The notes: generated by a model not told the origin, from the letters alone. Shown: positions 11,071-21,830, numbered from the stretch's first letter. The stretch is 64,000 nucleotides of DNA from Gnetum montanum (GCA_015680685.1 MNCI01004788.1:1-64000), one strand, 5' to 3'. Translations and numbers: made by a program.

Positions 11071-12021
11071 TTAAGGCCTTTTCGGGCCACATGCAAGCGT
11101 GTAAGCTAGTACAATGCAAACTAAGGTGACGTATGCACAACGAACAAAGGTGAGGAGTGGGTGGCGGTTAGACGTGTCTTTGGCCGCATGGGAGTCTTGA
11201 TTATGCGGTTGTTTCTTAGTCGGACATGGTCTAGGAGGCGCGCTAGTTTGCTCTGGGAGGCTTTTAGTTTTTACCCCTCGTTCGGGTGTTTTAGCTCTAG
11301 GTGTTATGTTTGTTGTTGTGGGTGTTGCTTCAAGAGGCTCCTCTTTCAAGACCTGTGACATGTCTATGTTGTGGTCAGCTTGAAAAGGAGTGTTGTTCCC
11401 ATGTATAATGACTTGTCCACCTTCGTATGGAAGGCGGATTTCTTGATGTATTGGTGAGGAAACGGCTCATTGTTGTGCTAGCCAAGGTCTACCAAGAATC
11501 ATGTTGAAACTGGGCATCTCTTCTATGATAGTGAATTCCGCACTGGTGGGGAATTGTTCTCCTGCCACGAAGGCTAAGTTGATTGTTCCCTTAACTGTGA
11601 CACATGATCCATTGAAAGATTTTAAACACATGGTTTTTGTTGGCATGATCTCATCTACCATGCCTAGTTTGTCAATGACGGAGTATAGAACTATGTTTGT
11701 TGCCGCACCGTCATCAACATGCACTCTGCGAATGGTACATTGCCCAACACATACACTAATCGATAATGGAGCTGTTGTGACTTCCCCTCGTTCAGGGTTA
11801 CATTTAACTACATCATCACGAAAGGCTAAGGTGTTTGAACCCAATCCTTGTGGTGTGTGTTGTGAAATCGTTGCACGGATGGATTCCATGTTAGCAGGGA
11901 TGTCCTCTGTAACAGGAATGGATGCTAACGTTTGCGCTAAGGCTTCGCGATGAGCCAATGATGTCATGACCAAATCGTACAAGCTCATGGTTGTGTTCTT
12001 TTGTTTGAGCGTTTGTTTCAC
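11071..12021 (-). pseudogene. R2 gag-pol protease and C-terminal tail, one TGA in frame
   Basis: The first 184 codons contain a retropepsin-like domain with RRVHVDDGAATNIV (catalytic DDGA instead of D[ST]GA) and the C-terminal motif MILGRPWLAQQ. A single TGA follows, then the same frame continues for about 130 codons through a Pro/Lys-rich stretch (TPERGVKTKSLPEQ) into a short hydrophobic tail. The R3 protease at 46068-46480 has the same INxxFxxGxQFPTS layout. It would process Gag. Whether the TGA is decay or a programmed stop cannot be told. Confidence 0.75.
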
Positions 12022-12204
12022 CTAGGCCAGTGTAGCTACAAAGTCTGTGTTGTCTACCGTTGTGTTGGTTGCCTGTGTATGGGTTGAGGGCTTGGGCCTG
12101 GTTTTTTTGGGATTAGAGGTAGGGCCCCCAGTGTTCAGTTGTTGTATATTAGGTGTGTCCTTTGTTTCAGCTGTGGGTATTGTTCGTTGTTCGTTTGTCC
12201 TCTT

Positions 12205-12774
12205 CTACTGCCATTTGGTAGGCTTATCCATGTTGTTGGCAGGGTTGACTCTTAAGGGAGGAGAGGTTGAGACGTTTCCTATGGTTGGGCTTAGGGTATG
12301 TGAGGGGCCATCGTGTGGTGGCACTTTTATAACAAATGGGAGTTTAGAAGGTGTTGTTGTTGTGTGACCAGCCTGTTGTGGCACCTTAATAATGAAAGGT
12401 TTCTTTGCTGTTGTCGTTGGTGCAACATGCCAGTTTAACATCTTAGCAGACGACTGTGGTGGTACTTTGACCAAAAAGGGTGTTTTCGGTGCTCGGGATT
12501 GCGTTGAATCTTGCCAGTTTAACATCTTAACGGACATTTGAGGTGGTGGTACTTTGACCACGAAAGGTATCGTCAGTGCTGTAGGTGGCACCTTGATGAT
12601 GATGGGAGGCTCCTTGCTCGTGGAGGCAGAGAGGATTGTTGCCTTGTTGGGAGGCACATGGATCACAAAAGGTTGCCGCACAAGTTTAGGCTTACTATTT
12701 ATGCCAATGGAGTTTATGACATAGGGAGCATCGTCTGTGTTGGTTGATTCAGGGTGTTGATGTTTAGTTGGCAC
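12205..12774 (-). CDS. R2 gag-PR linker with repeated PFVIKVPP-type peptide
   Basis: A 189-codon frame lies between the zinc-binding part of gag and the protease. It contains at least six units built on the peptide F-V/I-I/V-K/H-V-P-P, several with the following SxKMLNW. The units are spaced irregularly by 20-35 residues. The R3 homologue has at most one or two recognisable units (FVVRMP, FILKVSP), so the repeat expanded or survived in R2. The peptide is beta-prone and proline-ended; no known function is assigned. Confidence 0.65.
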   Translation of the reverse strand: MPTKHQHPESTNTDDAPYVINSIGINSKPKLVRQPFVIHVPPNKATILSASTSKEPPIIIKVPPTALTIPFVVKVPPPQMSVKMLNWQDSTQSRAPKTPFLVKVPPQSSAKMLNWHVAPTTTAKKPFIIKVPQQAGHTTTTPSKLPFVIKVPPHDGPSHTLSPTIGNVSTSPPLRVNPANNMDKPTKWQ

Positions 12775-14527
12775 CGTTCTATCATTGCTTGTAGATCATC
12801 CTTTAATGCACGACAGGTGTCGGTATTGTGACTGGACATTTGGTGGTAGTGACAGAATTGGTCTAACTTGAAATGTCGTGGGACCGGGGGCTCATTTGGT
12901 GCTGCTAAGGTGGGGTTCCTTAGTAGCTCGCAGTACCTGTCATGTCGACGGCGAGCATTCTCCTCTACGTGTTTGTATTGGATTTGCCCAGCTTTAAGGA
13001 TTTGCTCTAGTAGTTCAGAAGGTCGTGTAGGTAGTGATGTGTACTTAGAGCGATCCTTGCATTGAAAATTGGACCTTAAGGTGGCCCCTGTTGTTGCAGG
13101 CGAGTTGGTACTGGTGTTTGTTTTTTTGTGCTTGCGGCTATAGTTTCCGTTGTTGCCTTTTGTTTGGCAACGTGTTGGCTCTTGTAAGCCACATAGGCAG
13201 GGTCATTACTAGTTTGTGCAGCTTGTTCAATGTTCTTGATCTGTGTGAATGCTTGGCTCAATGTGTGAGCGCTTAGGTAGTACAGTTTTGACTTAATGAA
13301 GTCATTCACGGCTTCCTTCAGAATCGTAAGCAAATACTTTTCAGGGATGGGCTCATGAAGTTTGTTAAGGGCTGCACTCCATCATTGGATGAACTTTTGC
13401 ACAGACTCAAGTTGTTCTTGTTTCACCTGTATCAGACTATTTGATGTGGCTTCAGGCTTGAGGTTGTACTTAAACCGGGTAACGAACTGATGTAACAGAT
13501 CCTCCAGAGAGGATATGGAGTTACGAGGCAAGGCTCGGTACCAGTCTAAGGCTACGCTCATTAAGGACATAGTAAACATGTGCAAGATTGCGTGGGGCCA
13601 AGCTTGAAGCAATAGAGTTTCTGATCGAAATGTGACTAAGTGAGAATTTGGATCTCCCTTCCCATTGTACTTGGTTAACTAGGGCAGTGTGATTCCCTTG
13701 GGTAAAGCTAACGGTGGCACTAAAGAGCTAATCGGATCATCGCGGTAGAAATCTAGTACTTTATCTTGTTCAGTGTTATCAGCTTTGAGTTGCTTTACCT
13801 CATCCGCTAACGCTTGCATCATCTATTTTGCTTCTGCGCACTCTTGAGCGGTAGGTAGATTAGTTGGTTGGGGAGGTTGTTGGGTTGTAATTTGTTGCTA
13901 TGGAGCGATGTTCAGAGTTGTGGTTGTGGGGTGTGGCACGTTGAAGTGAGTGGGTTGTTGAACAAGGGGTATGGTACCTTACCTAGCCACAAACTGTGAA
14001 GTGACACCCTAGATGTGCGGGGCCGATGTAGTGAAAGTGGCCCCATGCGTTTGCATGTGTGGTATGTACTGGGTGGAGATGGGGGTGGGTAATCTTTGTT
14101 GGGATACCGGTGCTTGTGTGCTCATTGATGCTTGGTGAGTGATAGTCTGTCCCATGCGAGGATGGAGTGATGGGTTCATGTAGGCATGGGGATTGAGGGT
14201 GTGGTGTGAATCCTCAGGTTCGGATTGTGCCTCGAAGTCATCTACATCATGTTGGTTTTGGGGCTCCTCATTGGATCACTGTGAGTTTTGGCTCCTTGCC
14301 AGAAGGAGCTGGGAGATGAGTTTATGCTGAGGTTCAGAAAGGGGTATGATGTCATATACAGAGGGGACGAATTCGTGACCTCCCATGTATATGTGCTTGA
14401 AGTTTCGTTTTGCCTCTTGTTCTATGATGTTAAGAGGAAGGTTGGCTTGAATCTTCACACAGATGTAGTTATATTATTCTTGTGTGGGGACTATGAAGGC
14501 TTGTGCATTATAGGTCTGGGACTCCAT
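12775..14527 (-). pseudogene. R2 gag
   Basis: The start is the ATG whose complement lies at 14525-14527. It opens a frame (MESQTYNAQAF) that runs through a proline/glutamine-rich region, then a capsid core: VALDWYRALPRNSISSLEDL and the FVTRFKYN segment, then KQEQLESVQKFI. A second half contains FIKSKLYYLSAHTLSQAF, and a cysteine/histidine region reads FCHYHQMSSHNTDTCRALKDD. That Cx2Hx4Hx4C pattern followed by LKD is usual for Tat-lineage gags. A few stops and one frameshift interrupt it. R3 carries a clear homologue at 46750-49650. Confidence 0.8.
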
Positions 14528-15232
14528 GGTGATGTGTGACGGGGCAACGTACAAGTTGGTTAATAAGTGCCGAGTGTGTTTTGGGCTAAGTGTGCAGAGT
14601 GTCCGGCGTGTGAAACTGAAAATTTTTCTAAGTGTCCTACGTGTACGACGTAAACAGGAGAAAATTTGGCTAAGTATGAAATTATGAACTATAGTTGGAT
14701 GTGGATGGCAATCTCAGGTAAGAGGAAGTCATCCTAGAATCATTATGTTTTGTGTATGGTATGCCTTAGACAAGGTGATTCATGTTGGTGGCCGTTAGTA
14801 CTTAGACTAGTTTGAAGTAGTTGCGAATCGCAGCGAATTCGGCTTTGAAATGGTCCTGTTTTGGGTGTTTTTGTTGAAAAAACACTGTAGCGGTACTGTA
14901 GCAGTACTGTAGTAGCGTAAACACTGTAGCAGCGTAAAAACATTATAGCAGCGTAAAAGCACTGTAGCAGTGTAAAAGAATTGTAGCAGCGTAGATGCTG
15001 GGAATTTGTAGACAAAGTTTACGTATGGTTAACAGCGTAGACGCTGGAAGACTTGCAGATGGTGAGTTTTAAACAGGGCAACGTAGATGCTGATTAGCGT
15101 AAATGCTGGAAAGTTTGTAGGTAAGGTTTTAAACTATACAGCGTAAATGCTGGAAGGTTTTCGGAAAAAGTCAGCGTATACTCAATAGCGTAGACGCTGA
15201 GAGCTCTGAAGCACAACTAGTTTAAGGTAGAG
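14528..15232 (-). other. R2 5' leader with reiterated AGCGTA/TACGCT motif
   Basis: No gene is seen. From about 14640 to 15215 the plus strand repeats short units around GTAGCAGCGTAAA and AGCGTAGACGCTG at irregular spacing of 10-30 bp. The same AGCGTA core recurs inside the R2 LTRs. Some units form small inverted repeats (AGCGT...ACGCT). Confidence 0.6.
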
Positions 15233-15251
15233 GCCCTCCTTCTAGCGCCAA
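15233..15251 (-). promoter_or_regulatory. R2 primer-binding site
   Basis: The minus strand reads TTGGCGCTAGAAGGAGGGC, four bases past the CA-type end of the 5' LTR. It is identical in core to the R1 PBS. Confidence 0.85.
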
Positions 15252-15255
15252 TTTC

Positions 15256-17299
15256 TGTACCGCCTGAAATTGTCGGTCTCAGGCTGGAAGGAAACAAAGA
15301 CCGTGGGATCATAGGACACACACAGAAGACCCTACCTTCTCCTGAGGGCATGCTGGAATGCATGAAGGTAGAGTACCCTGGGTGGTCTGCACGCGGATCA
15401 GACAAGGATTTACCTAAACGTATGCCGAAGCGCTATACGCTGGGTTATGCGTAAACGGCGTAAACGAGAGCATAAACAGCGTAACAGATGTGAACAGGGC
15501 GTAAATGTGAACAAACGTAAATAGAAAAGCATGCAAGAAATTAGCGTAAACTGTAAAAAATGGTATTACAGAGTCAAAGTATAGTGCACCAGTCTAACAT
15601 AGTTATGATTGGGATACAAGGCGGACGAAAAGCCCCAGTGGATGCAAGGATGATTGAAGCTGGTTCACATTGTAAGCACAGCGTAGAGGCTGTATGCTTA
15701 GCGTATAGGGTTGTCCAGCGTAAGAGGTTTTAAGCTCTGGTTCTCAACGTCTCTGTTCTCTGGTGTGCTCTGGGAATTTGCCAACCTCTAGAATCTTGTA
15801 AAAATTTAGGCTTTTATATAGGTTTTGATGTTAGACTCAGGTTGGGGGACACGTGGCGTGTTGACCAGGTGTGAAAGAAAATTACAACTTTCTAGCGTAT
15901 AGCATGCCAGCGTACAGGATGCCAACGTACATGATGCCAGCGTAAGCATAGAGGATGCCAGCGTAAGCCAAAAATGTACCTAGCATATACACATGAAAAT
16001 GCTTCATTTTAAGGTTAAAAATTGATTTTTGGGTGCTCGAGAGCTACTGGGAACCCTGGGGAAGGTCCTGGGAGGTCCAAACGCTCAGTTCTGGCATGTT
16101 CTGACTCATTTTTGGGGCCCGAAAGTTCCTCTACGCTGGCTGCACCCTGGGCGTATACGCTGGTACAGGAATGAAAGACCATCATTTGGAGTACAAAATT
16201 TTATTTTCAAGTGCCTGAGAGCTAGTGGGGACCCTAGGGAAGGTCCTGGGGGGTCCAAACACTCAGTTATGGCATGTTCTGACTCATTTTTGGGGCCTGA
16301 AAGTCTCACTAGGCTGGCTACACCATGGGCGTATATGTTGGGCGTATAGGAATGAAAGACCATAATTTGGAGCCCAAAATTTGATTTTCAAGTGCCTAAG
16401 AGCTGCTGGGGACCTTGGGAAAGGTCTTGGGGGGTCCAGACACTTAGTTCTGGCATGTTCTGACTCATTTTTGGGGCCCAAAAGTCTCTCTACGCTGGCT
16501 GCACCCTGGGAGTATATGCTGGTCGTACAGGAATGAAAGACCATCATTTGGAGCCCAGAATTTGATTTTCAAGTTCCTGAGACCTGCTGGGGACCCTAGG
16601 GAAGGTCCTAGGGGGTCCAGAAGCTCAGTTCTGGCATGTTCTGACTCATTTTTGGGGCCCAAAAGTCTCTCTACGCTGGCTGCAACCTAGGCGTATACGC
16701 TGGGCGTACAGGAATGAAAGACCATCATTTGGAGCCCAAAATTTGACTTTCAAGTGCCTAAGAGCTGCTGGGGACCCTGGGGAAGGTCCTGGGGGGTCTA
16801 GAAACTCAGTTCTTGCATGTTCTGATTCATTTTTGGGGCCCGAAACTCTCTCTACGCTGGCTGCACCCTGGGCATATACGCTGGGCGTACAGGAATGAAA
16901 GACCATTATTTGGAGCCCAAAATTCAATTTTCAAGTACCTGAGACCTGCTGAGGACCCTGGGGAAGGTCCTATGGGGTCCAAACACTCCACTTTAGCATG
17001 TTTTGATGAGTTTTTGAGCCCCAAAAGTTGCTGTACGTTGGGCCTTACGCTGGGCATGTGTAGGCCAGCGTACAGAATGCATACTTAGTGAAAACCAAGT
17101 ATTTTGAGCTCAAGATTTGCCAAGTTTGATGCTAGATGTCATTGTAGTCTTCTATGGGTCCCAGGGAACTTTTACTTGCTTTCTTTAACTTTGTTTGATG
17201 CTATTTTTGAGGCTTTCAAGCTTGGTCATGCTGAGGACCAACATGACTTAACTTAATTTCTGTCTACAAGTGTTAGCCAAAATTTTTTGTGGTGTTTCA
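15256..17299 (-). repeat. R2 5' LTR (2044 bp)
   Basis: This is the partner of the LTR at 7822-9517, with matching ends (plus strand TGTACCGCC...GGTGTTTCA). The minus-strand TATA-like ATATAAAAGCC is at about 15811-15820. The 348-bp length excess over the partner corresponds to two extra 181-bp units, less a few small deletions. Confidence 0.95.
16023..17075 (-). repeat. 181-bp tandem array, six units, in U3 of the R2 5' LTR
   Basis: Landmark CC[CT]T[GA]GG sites begin at 16054, 16232, 16413, 16594, 16775 and 16956: one 178-bp step, then four of 181 bp. Units match those in the other LTR. Confidence 0.9.
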
Positions 17300-17304
17300 A
17301 GCAT
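17300..17304. repeat. R2 target-site duplication, right copy (AGCAT)
   Basis: This is an exact copy of 7817-7821, directly after the CA end of the right LTR. Confidence 0.95.
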
Positions 17305-17546
17305 GTAGTTCCTGGAGGCCCAAACATAAGAGTTTGGTAGAGCATTGTAAGAAAAAATTTATTGGGCAACAAAATGATGTTTTCCTTCATGTCATGCCAC
17401 TGCAACAGTTCATCTTGGTGTAGGATGAAGGTGAAATTGGATACGTACACATCAAGATGAGCATATACCACTCTATCATTTTGGGGAACCTATTGATTTA
17501 CTCTATTAGACTTGGACAGAGAATCACTCCTATAAGAAGAAGACAT
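17300..17546 (-). pseudogene. A1 gag N-terminus
   Basis: The frame starts at an ATG (complement at 17544-17546) with Met-Ser-Ser-Ser, as in A2 (20045) and similarly in A3 (62079). It continues VVYAHLDVYVSNFTFILHQDE and a W.DMK.NI stretch, matching A2 (TFIFHHDEQLWWQDMKGNI). It is cut at the R2 insertion site, beyond which the frame resumes at 7821. It contains at least one in-frame stop. Confidence 0.8.
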
Positions 17547-17686
17547 TATGTTAGAAAATAAGAAATGTAGTGTTCATCTTAAAATTGTTGTAGTAATTTT
17601 AATATATGATATGACTCTAGGATTCATTCCAACGATCTTGAATAATTATTCACTAAGTCCTAGATAGCACATGTAACAACTAAAGG

Positions 17687-17705
17687 TCCTTGACAATGAT
17701 GTCAA
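17687..17705 (-). promoter_or_regulatory. A1 primer-binding site (decayed)
   Basis: The minus strand reads TTGACATCATTGTCAAGGA, a version of the A3 site TTGGCACCGTTGCCAGGGA carrying five transitions, directly at the LTR end. Confidence 0.7.
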
Positions 17706-18573
17706 TGATGAGTAGTAAGGTACCCCTACATCCAATCATACAAATCACAAGTGTTCATGCATGATTTAGTCAAATTTCATAGACCTTAAGTTCCTGAGTA
17801 CATAGGTTCCAGGATGTGAAATCTAACCATGACAATCATTGTCTTCTCAACTACACTTGTGGAGCTTAATTATATGGTTAAGTGTAATTGAGGCACATGA
17901 TTTTTATTATTTTGTATTTTATTTATCTACAATTAAAAAAATTTAAACTTAATTGATGAACCAATTTAACTAGTCTATTTGCTAATTAATAACTCACTAT
18001 CCTAACATGAGTATTGAGTCCCACTTTTTGTGCACATCTTGAACATTTATAATGCTATTGGATTACCAAATGTTAAGCATTTTTGAGATTACCAAGAGTC
18101 ATACGCATGTTCAAAGTGATCATAATTATGTGCTTAATTAATTTCTATTTAATCTAACTAGCTAATTTTAGCTTAATTACTTGGAAGCATTAAAGGAAAT
18201 TTCATAAAACACTAAATGCATGAATAAGATATTTAAGCTATCTAAGGTGCTGCAACATTTGATAAAATGGCTTGGCATTATTATCATGCATACTACTATG
18301 CTTGGGTAGAACAATGCTCGAATAAAGACCCATACACTCAATGACTCCTACTGTGGGCACTTTTGAAAATATTCTAACTCTAGAGAAAAGAAACTACAAG
18401 ATTTCTGCTATACTATAACAAAAATTATATGGAAACCATGTGTCCAATCATTATATTTATAAGCTAGAACATACCTCATGATATCAAATACTTGACATTG
18501 CATCTTGGAACCTGATATTGGATACTTGACATCACAGCTCTAATATTGAATCCCTACAAAATATGATTCATCA
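17706..18573 (-). repeat. A1 5' LTR (868 bp)
   Basis: On the minus strand it starts TGATGAATCATATTTTG and ends just before the PBS. It aligns along its length with the A2 LTRs (also 868 bp), including the GATATT/AATATC-rich U3, a TATA-like TTATAAATATA near 18455-18467, and the U5 end ACTCATCA. Its 3' partner was lost with the truncated end. Confidence 0.85.
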
Positions 18574-19022
18574 TGGTGCAAGTAAAAGACCAAGAGGCCA
18601 AGGTACAGGTTCAATAGAAGATAAGAATCAAAACACAAGGAGAAGAAAGCTTAATCATTTAGAATTTATCAAGAGACTCTTGCTGTGGGACAACTAGTCC
18701 AGGGAGAGGCAAAAGAACCACTAGTGCAAGGACAATGCCTCATGCTACCACTATACTATTTACAAGCTATTTAAGAAAGCTCCATCTTAACCATAGTTAT
18801 TGTGGAGATGAACCTTGCTCCATTCATGGAATTTACACTAAAATTAGTAAAAACATAACTTAAGGCATCACCATTATGGCATATCCTATCTGATAGTGGT
18901 GAATGGTACCTTGGGGAAACTTACTAGTTCTAGCACAACAAGGAAGAGGGTACAATAGTTAACATTGGAGGAATCTTAGTTTCATTCTTGATCAAGGTAA
19001 TTATAGAAGTTTTGAATACACT
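18574..19022 (+). pseudogene. N1 ORF, N-terminal segment (split by A2)
   Basis: A plus-strand frame reads LAVGQLVQGEAKEPLVQG, then VEMNLAPFMEFTLKLV, then GTIVNIGGILVSFLIKV, ending EVLNT at the A2 insertion. If A2 and one target copy are removed, the frame continues without shift into LNKGARLAHLST and the ORF at 54767. That continuity is the evidence that these 450 bp belong to N1. Stops interrupt it five or more times. Its upstream end is cut by the A1 insertion at 18573. Confidence 0.65.
19018..19022. repeat. A2 target-site duplication, left copy (ACACT)
   Basis: It differs from the right-hand copy ATACC (54713-54717) by two transitions. The frame of N1 is restored when one copy is removed with A2, which supports it as a decayed duplication. 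Confidence 0.6.
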
Positions 19023-19890
19023 TGATGAAGTATATTTTTATCTGGCTCTGATATTGGGTATTTGATATTAGATACTTGATATCAGGGGCCAAGAAGCAAT
19101 GTCGGATATCCAATATCACAAGATGTGTGCTAGCCTATAAATATAACACTTAGGTGCATGATTTGATAATCTTTTATCATACCATAGTAGAGCTCATGCA
19201 GGCTTTCTTCCCTAGAGTTAGAATATTTTTCCAAAGTGCCTGAAGTACAAGTCATTAAGTGTATAGATTTTTATTCAAGCACTATTATACCTGAGCACAG
19301 TAGTGTGTGAAGTAATAAACATAAGCTTTCTAATAAACCTTGTAGCAGTATGGCTAGATTAACTATTTATTTATGGATTTAATGTTTCATGCAATTTCAT
19401 TTAATATTTTCAAAAATTAAGCTAGCTAGGTTAAATAGCAATTAATTATTCACATAGGTATGATCGCTTTGAGTATGGAAATGACACTTGGTAATTCTAA
19501 TAGCACTTAATTTTTGGTAACCCAATAGCATTATACATGTTCAAGATGTGTATGGAAAGTGGGATCAGATACTTATGTTAGGAAAAATTAGACCTTGGTT
19601 AGTTATTTATATTAAATTAGTAATTAAATCACTCAATTTCCTTCATCTTGACTTTTAAGCACTCAAAATATAAAAAATAAAAATAATAAAAATAATATGC
19701 CTCAATTACACTTAAGCATATCTTTCTATATCACAAGTGTAATTGAGAAGACAATGAATGACTATTAGGATCAGTTTCCTTCCTAGAGACTAGTGTACTA
19801 GAAGACATAGAATGTGCAAAATTTGAATAGATCATGCATGAACACTTAGTGATTCGTATGGTTGAGCATATGGGTATTCATTACTCATCA
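19023..19890 (+). repeat. A2 5' LTR (868 bp)
   Basis: It starts TGATGAAGTATATTTTTATC and ends ATTACTCATCA. The U3 carries clustered GATATT/GATATC inverted repeats between 19045 and 19120, followed by TATA (CTATAAATATA) at 19135-19145. The 3' copy at 53845 has the same length and the same signals. Confidence 0.9.
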
Positions 19891-19909
19891 TTGGTATCTT
19901 TCCCAAAGA
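19891..19909 (+). promoter_or_regulatory. A2 primer-binding site (decayed)
   Basis: TTGGTATCTTTCCCAAAGA directly follows the LTR. It is a mutated form of the A3 site TTGGCACCGTTGCCAGGGA. Confidence 0.75.
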
Positions 19910-20044
19910 TTATTTTTGTTTAAAACATGCTTTGTTTAGGCATAGTGAAAATCATTAATATTGTTGGATGAACCTTGAGGTCAAAATCATTTTCAAAATA
20001 AATATAATAATTTAAGCACACTGATATCTTATTATAATTGCAAA

Positions 20045-21830
20045 ATGTCTTCTTCTCATAGGCATGATGATACTAAACTGTCAGCACCTCAAGAATGTAG
20101 GGTGCTATATACTCATCCAGATGAGTATGTGCCTGAATTCACCTTCATCTTTCATCATGATGAACAATTATGGTGGCAAGATATGAAGGGCAACATTGTA
20201 ATGCCTCTTAATCAATCTATGCCTAGGATGTTGCTCCAAACTTTTAGGAGGTTGGGCATCCAAGATCTTCAAGAAGAGTGCGTTGTGCATGACCATGACT
20301 ACTAGGACTAGCATCCCATTAAAACAAAACACAGGAAAGATCGACACCAGGAGAAACACCATGAAGTTATTAAGAAAAATTATTCACCAAGCCCTTGTTC
20401 CTACTCAACCAAATCAGGAATGACAATCCTTCCTCTAGGGCTTATTAACATGAAGACTCTCCACCCCTTGATATTGGTGATGGGGATGTGAACTTGAATT
20501 TATAGTTCACTATCAACAATCTAGGATTAGGCAAAGCATCAAGATGATAATAACATTGATGAATGTGTCTATGATAAGCATATAGGATCTAAAAAATACC
20601 ATGGTGGTGGTAGTCCTCCTCCTTCTTCATCCTCTTCCTCTCCATCTTCTTCTTCTTCTTAAATTTCTAATAGATGCTGCAGAAAGAACAACCATGATGA
20701 AGGTGAATAGTAGGACAATGATAATCGTAGAGATCACCATAAATGAAGGGGTAGCAGAGGACATCATAGGCATCATCAAAATAATCATGATGATGAGCCT
20801 TTTCTTGCCACATGAAACATGTTAAATATTGAAGAGGTAGTAAAAATTCCAATGAGGTATGTGAAAGATAGTTAGATTAAGAGATTTGACATGAACAATA
20901 TTCCTAGATTTGAGGGTGGATATAACTCTAATCCATAAATACATTTTCAAGCTTTTCAAGATGCTTGCAGCTTATAGAATATTGAAAATGATTGGCAGAA
21001 ATTAAAGTTATTTTCTAGCACACTTATCAAGGAAATAGAAAGCTAGTATTGATCCTTGGAGCCAGAATCCATCTATCTATGGAATATAATGCTAGAGCTG
21101 TTCAATGATAAATATCAGACATACTCCTAAGTGTCTAATTTGAGAAGTCAGATCCAAGGATGGAAGCAAGGAACACATGAACCCTTAGACATCATCATGG
21201 GTAGATATTATTCTCTCATATATCGTTGCCCTAGCCATGGTTATTCTTAATAGAAACAACTTCACCACATCATAAATGGACTCATATTAAAAATGAGAAG
21301 AACTCTTGGAGTGTACGCCTAAGGAATACTATTAGAATTTAGAGCCCATCACATCCAAAGGCTAATAGAGCAAGTAGAAAAAGAAGAAGAAGAGCTAAGA
21401 AAATAAGAAGTGCATAAGAATATAATAGGGATCCTTCCATCAGAAAGAGGGAAGTCTACTTTTATGACAATGAGGAAAAATCCATGTTTGAAATTTTGGC
21501 CAAGGTAGATAAAATGTGGATTTGTTGGATGAAAAATTCCAATCTACCCTAAACATAGCAAAAGAATTAAGAGAGTAGAGTAGTGACTATAATTATAGGA
21601 GGAAGAAAGAAGCTAAATGTGCCTACCAAAGGGGCAAGGGCAAAGCTACTACAGTTGAATAAGTTGTGGAGACTAAATTAGATGATGATGGTAGGTGTGA
21701 TATATGCCATTATGAACATCCCAAGGGATGTTTCCTCATTGTGTCACATTTGCAAGAATCTAGAGTGTACATGCTAAATCGTAGATTGGCAAGGAGGCAA
21801 GCACCTAGAAGATTGCCTTATCCTTAAGGT
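20045..21830 (+). pseudogene. A2 gag
   Basis: The ATG at 20045 opens MSSSHRHDDTKL and the conserved VPEFTFIFHHDEQLWWQDMKG block. A Ser/Pro linker lies at 20600-20660. The capsid core starts near 20880 (FDMNNIPRFEGGYN, then LELFNDKYQTYS, QGWKQGTHEPLDI). A zinc-binding tail near 21690 reads CDICHYEHPKGCF, i.e. Cx2Cx3Hx4-C/F spacing. Alignment with A3 shows that many stops arise from Trp, Gln or Arg codons (for example ESWYW read as ES*Y*). Confidence 0.8.

Larger units (their letters stand above)
7822..17299 (-). mobile_element. R2: complete gag-PR-only LTR retrotransposon inserted in A1 gag
   Basis: The element is bounded by the 5-bp duplication AGCAT and by LTRs starting TG and ending CA. 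On the minus strand the order is 5' LTR 15256-17299, PBS 15233-15251, leader, gag from 14527, protease to 11467, motif cluster, non-coding 3' region, PPT and 3' LTR 7822-9517. RT, RNase H and integrase are absent, so it is non-autonomous. Gag and PBS closely match R3, and the LTR start TGAAACACC is shared with R3 and R4, so a Tat-like partner is the likely source of pol. Removing R2 restores the A1 gag reading across the site. Confidence 0.95.
4790..18573 (-). mobile_element. A1: 3'-truncated Athila-like Ty3/gypsy element, split by R2
   Basis: On the minus strand the order is 5' LTR (17706-18573), PBS (17687-17705), gag N-terminus (to 17300), the R2 insertion, the rest of gag (7821 down to about 6500), protease (about 6260-5862) and an RT fragment ending near 4800. 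RNase H, integrase and the 3' LTR are missing. Every segment has a plus-strand counterpart in the same order in A2, and the 868-bp LTR has the same length as the A2 LTRs. The element is full of stop codons. Only one TSD side could exist in the window, so it cannot be tested. Confidence 0.85.

Noticed and set aside
16023-17075. Regular repeats considered as a CRISPR array
   Set aside because: Units are 181 bp, tandem without spacers, in a plant LTR.
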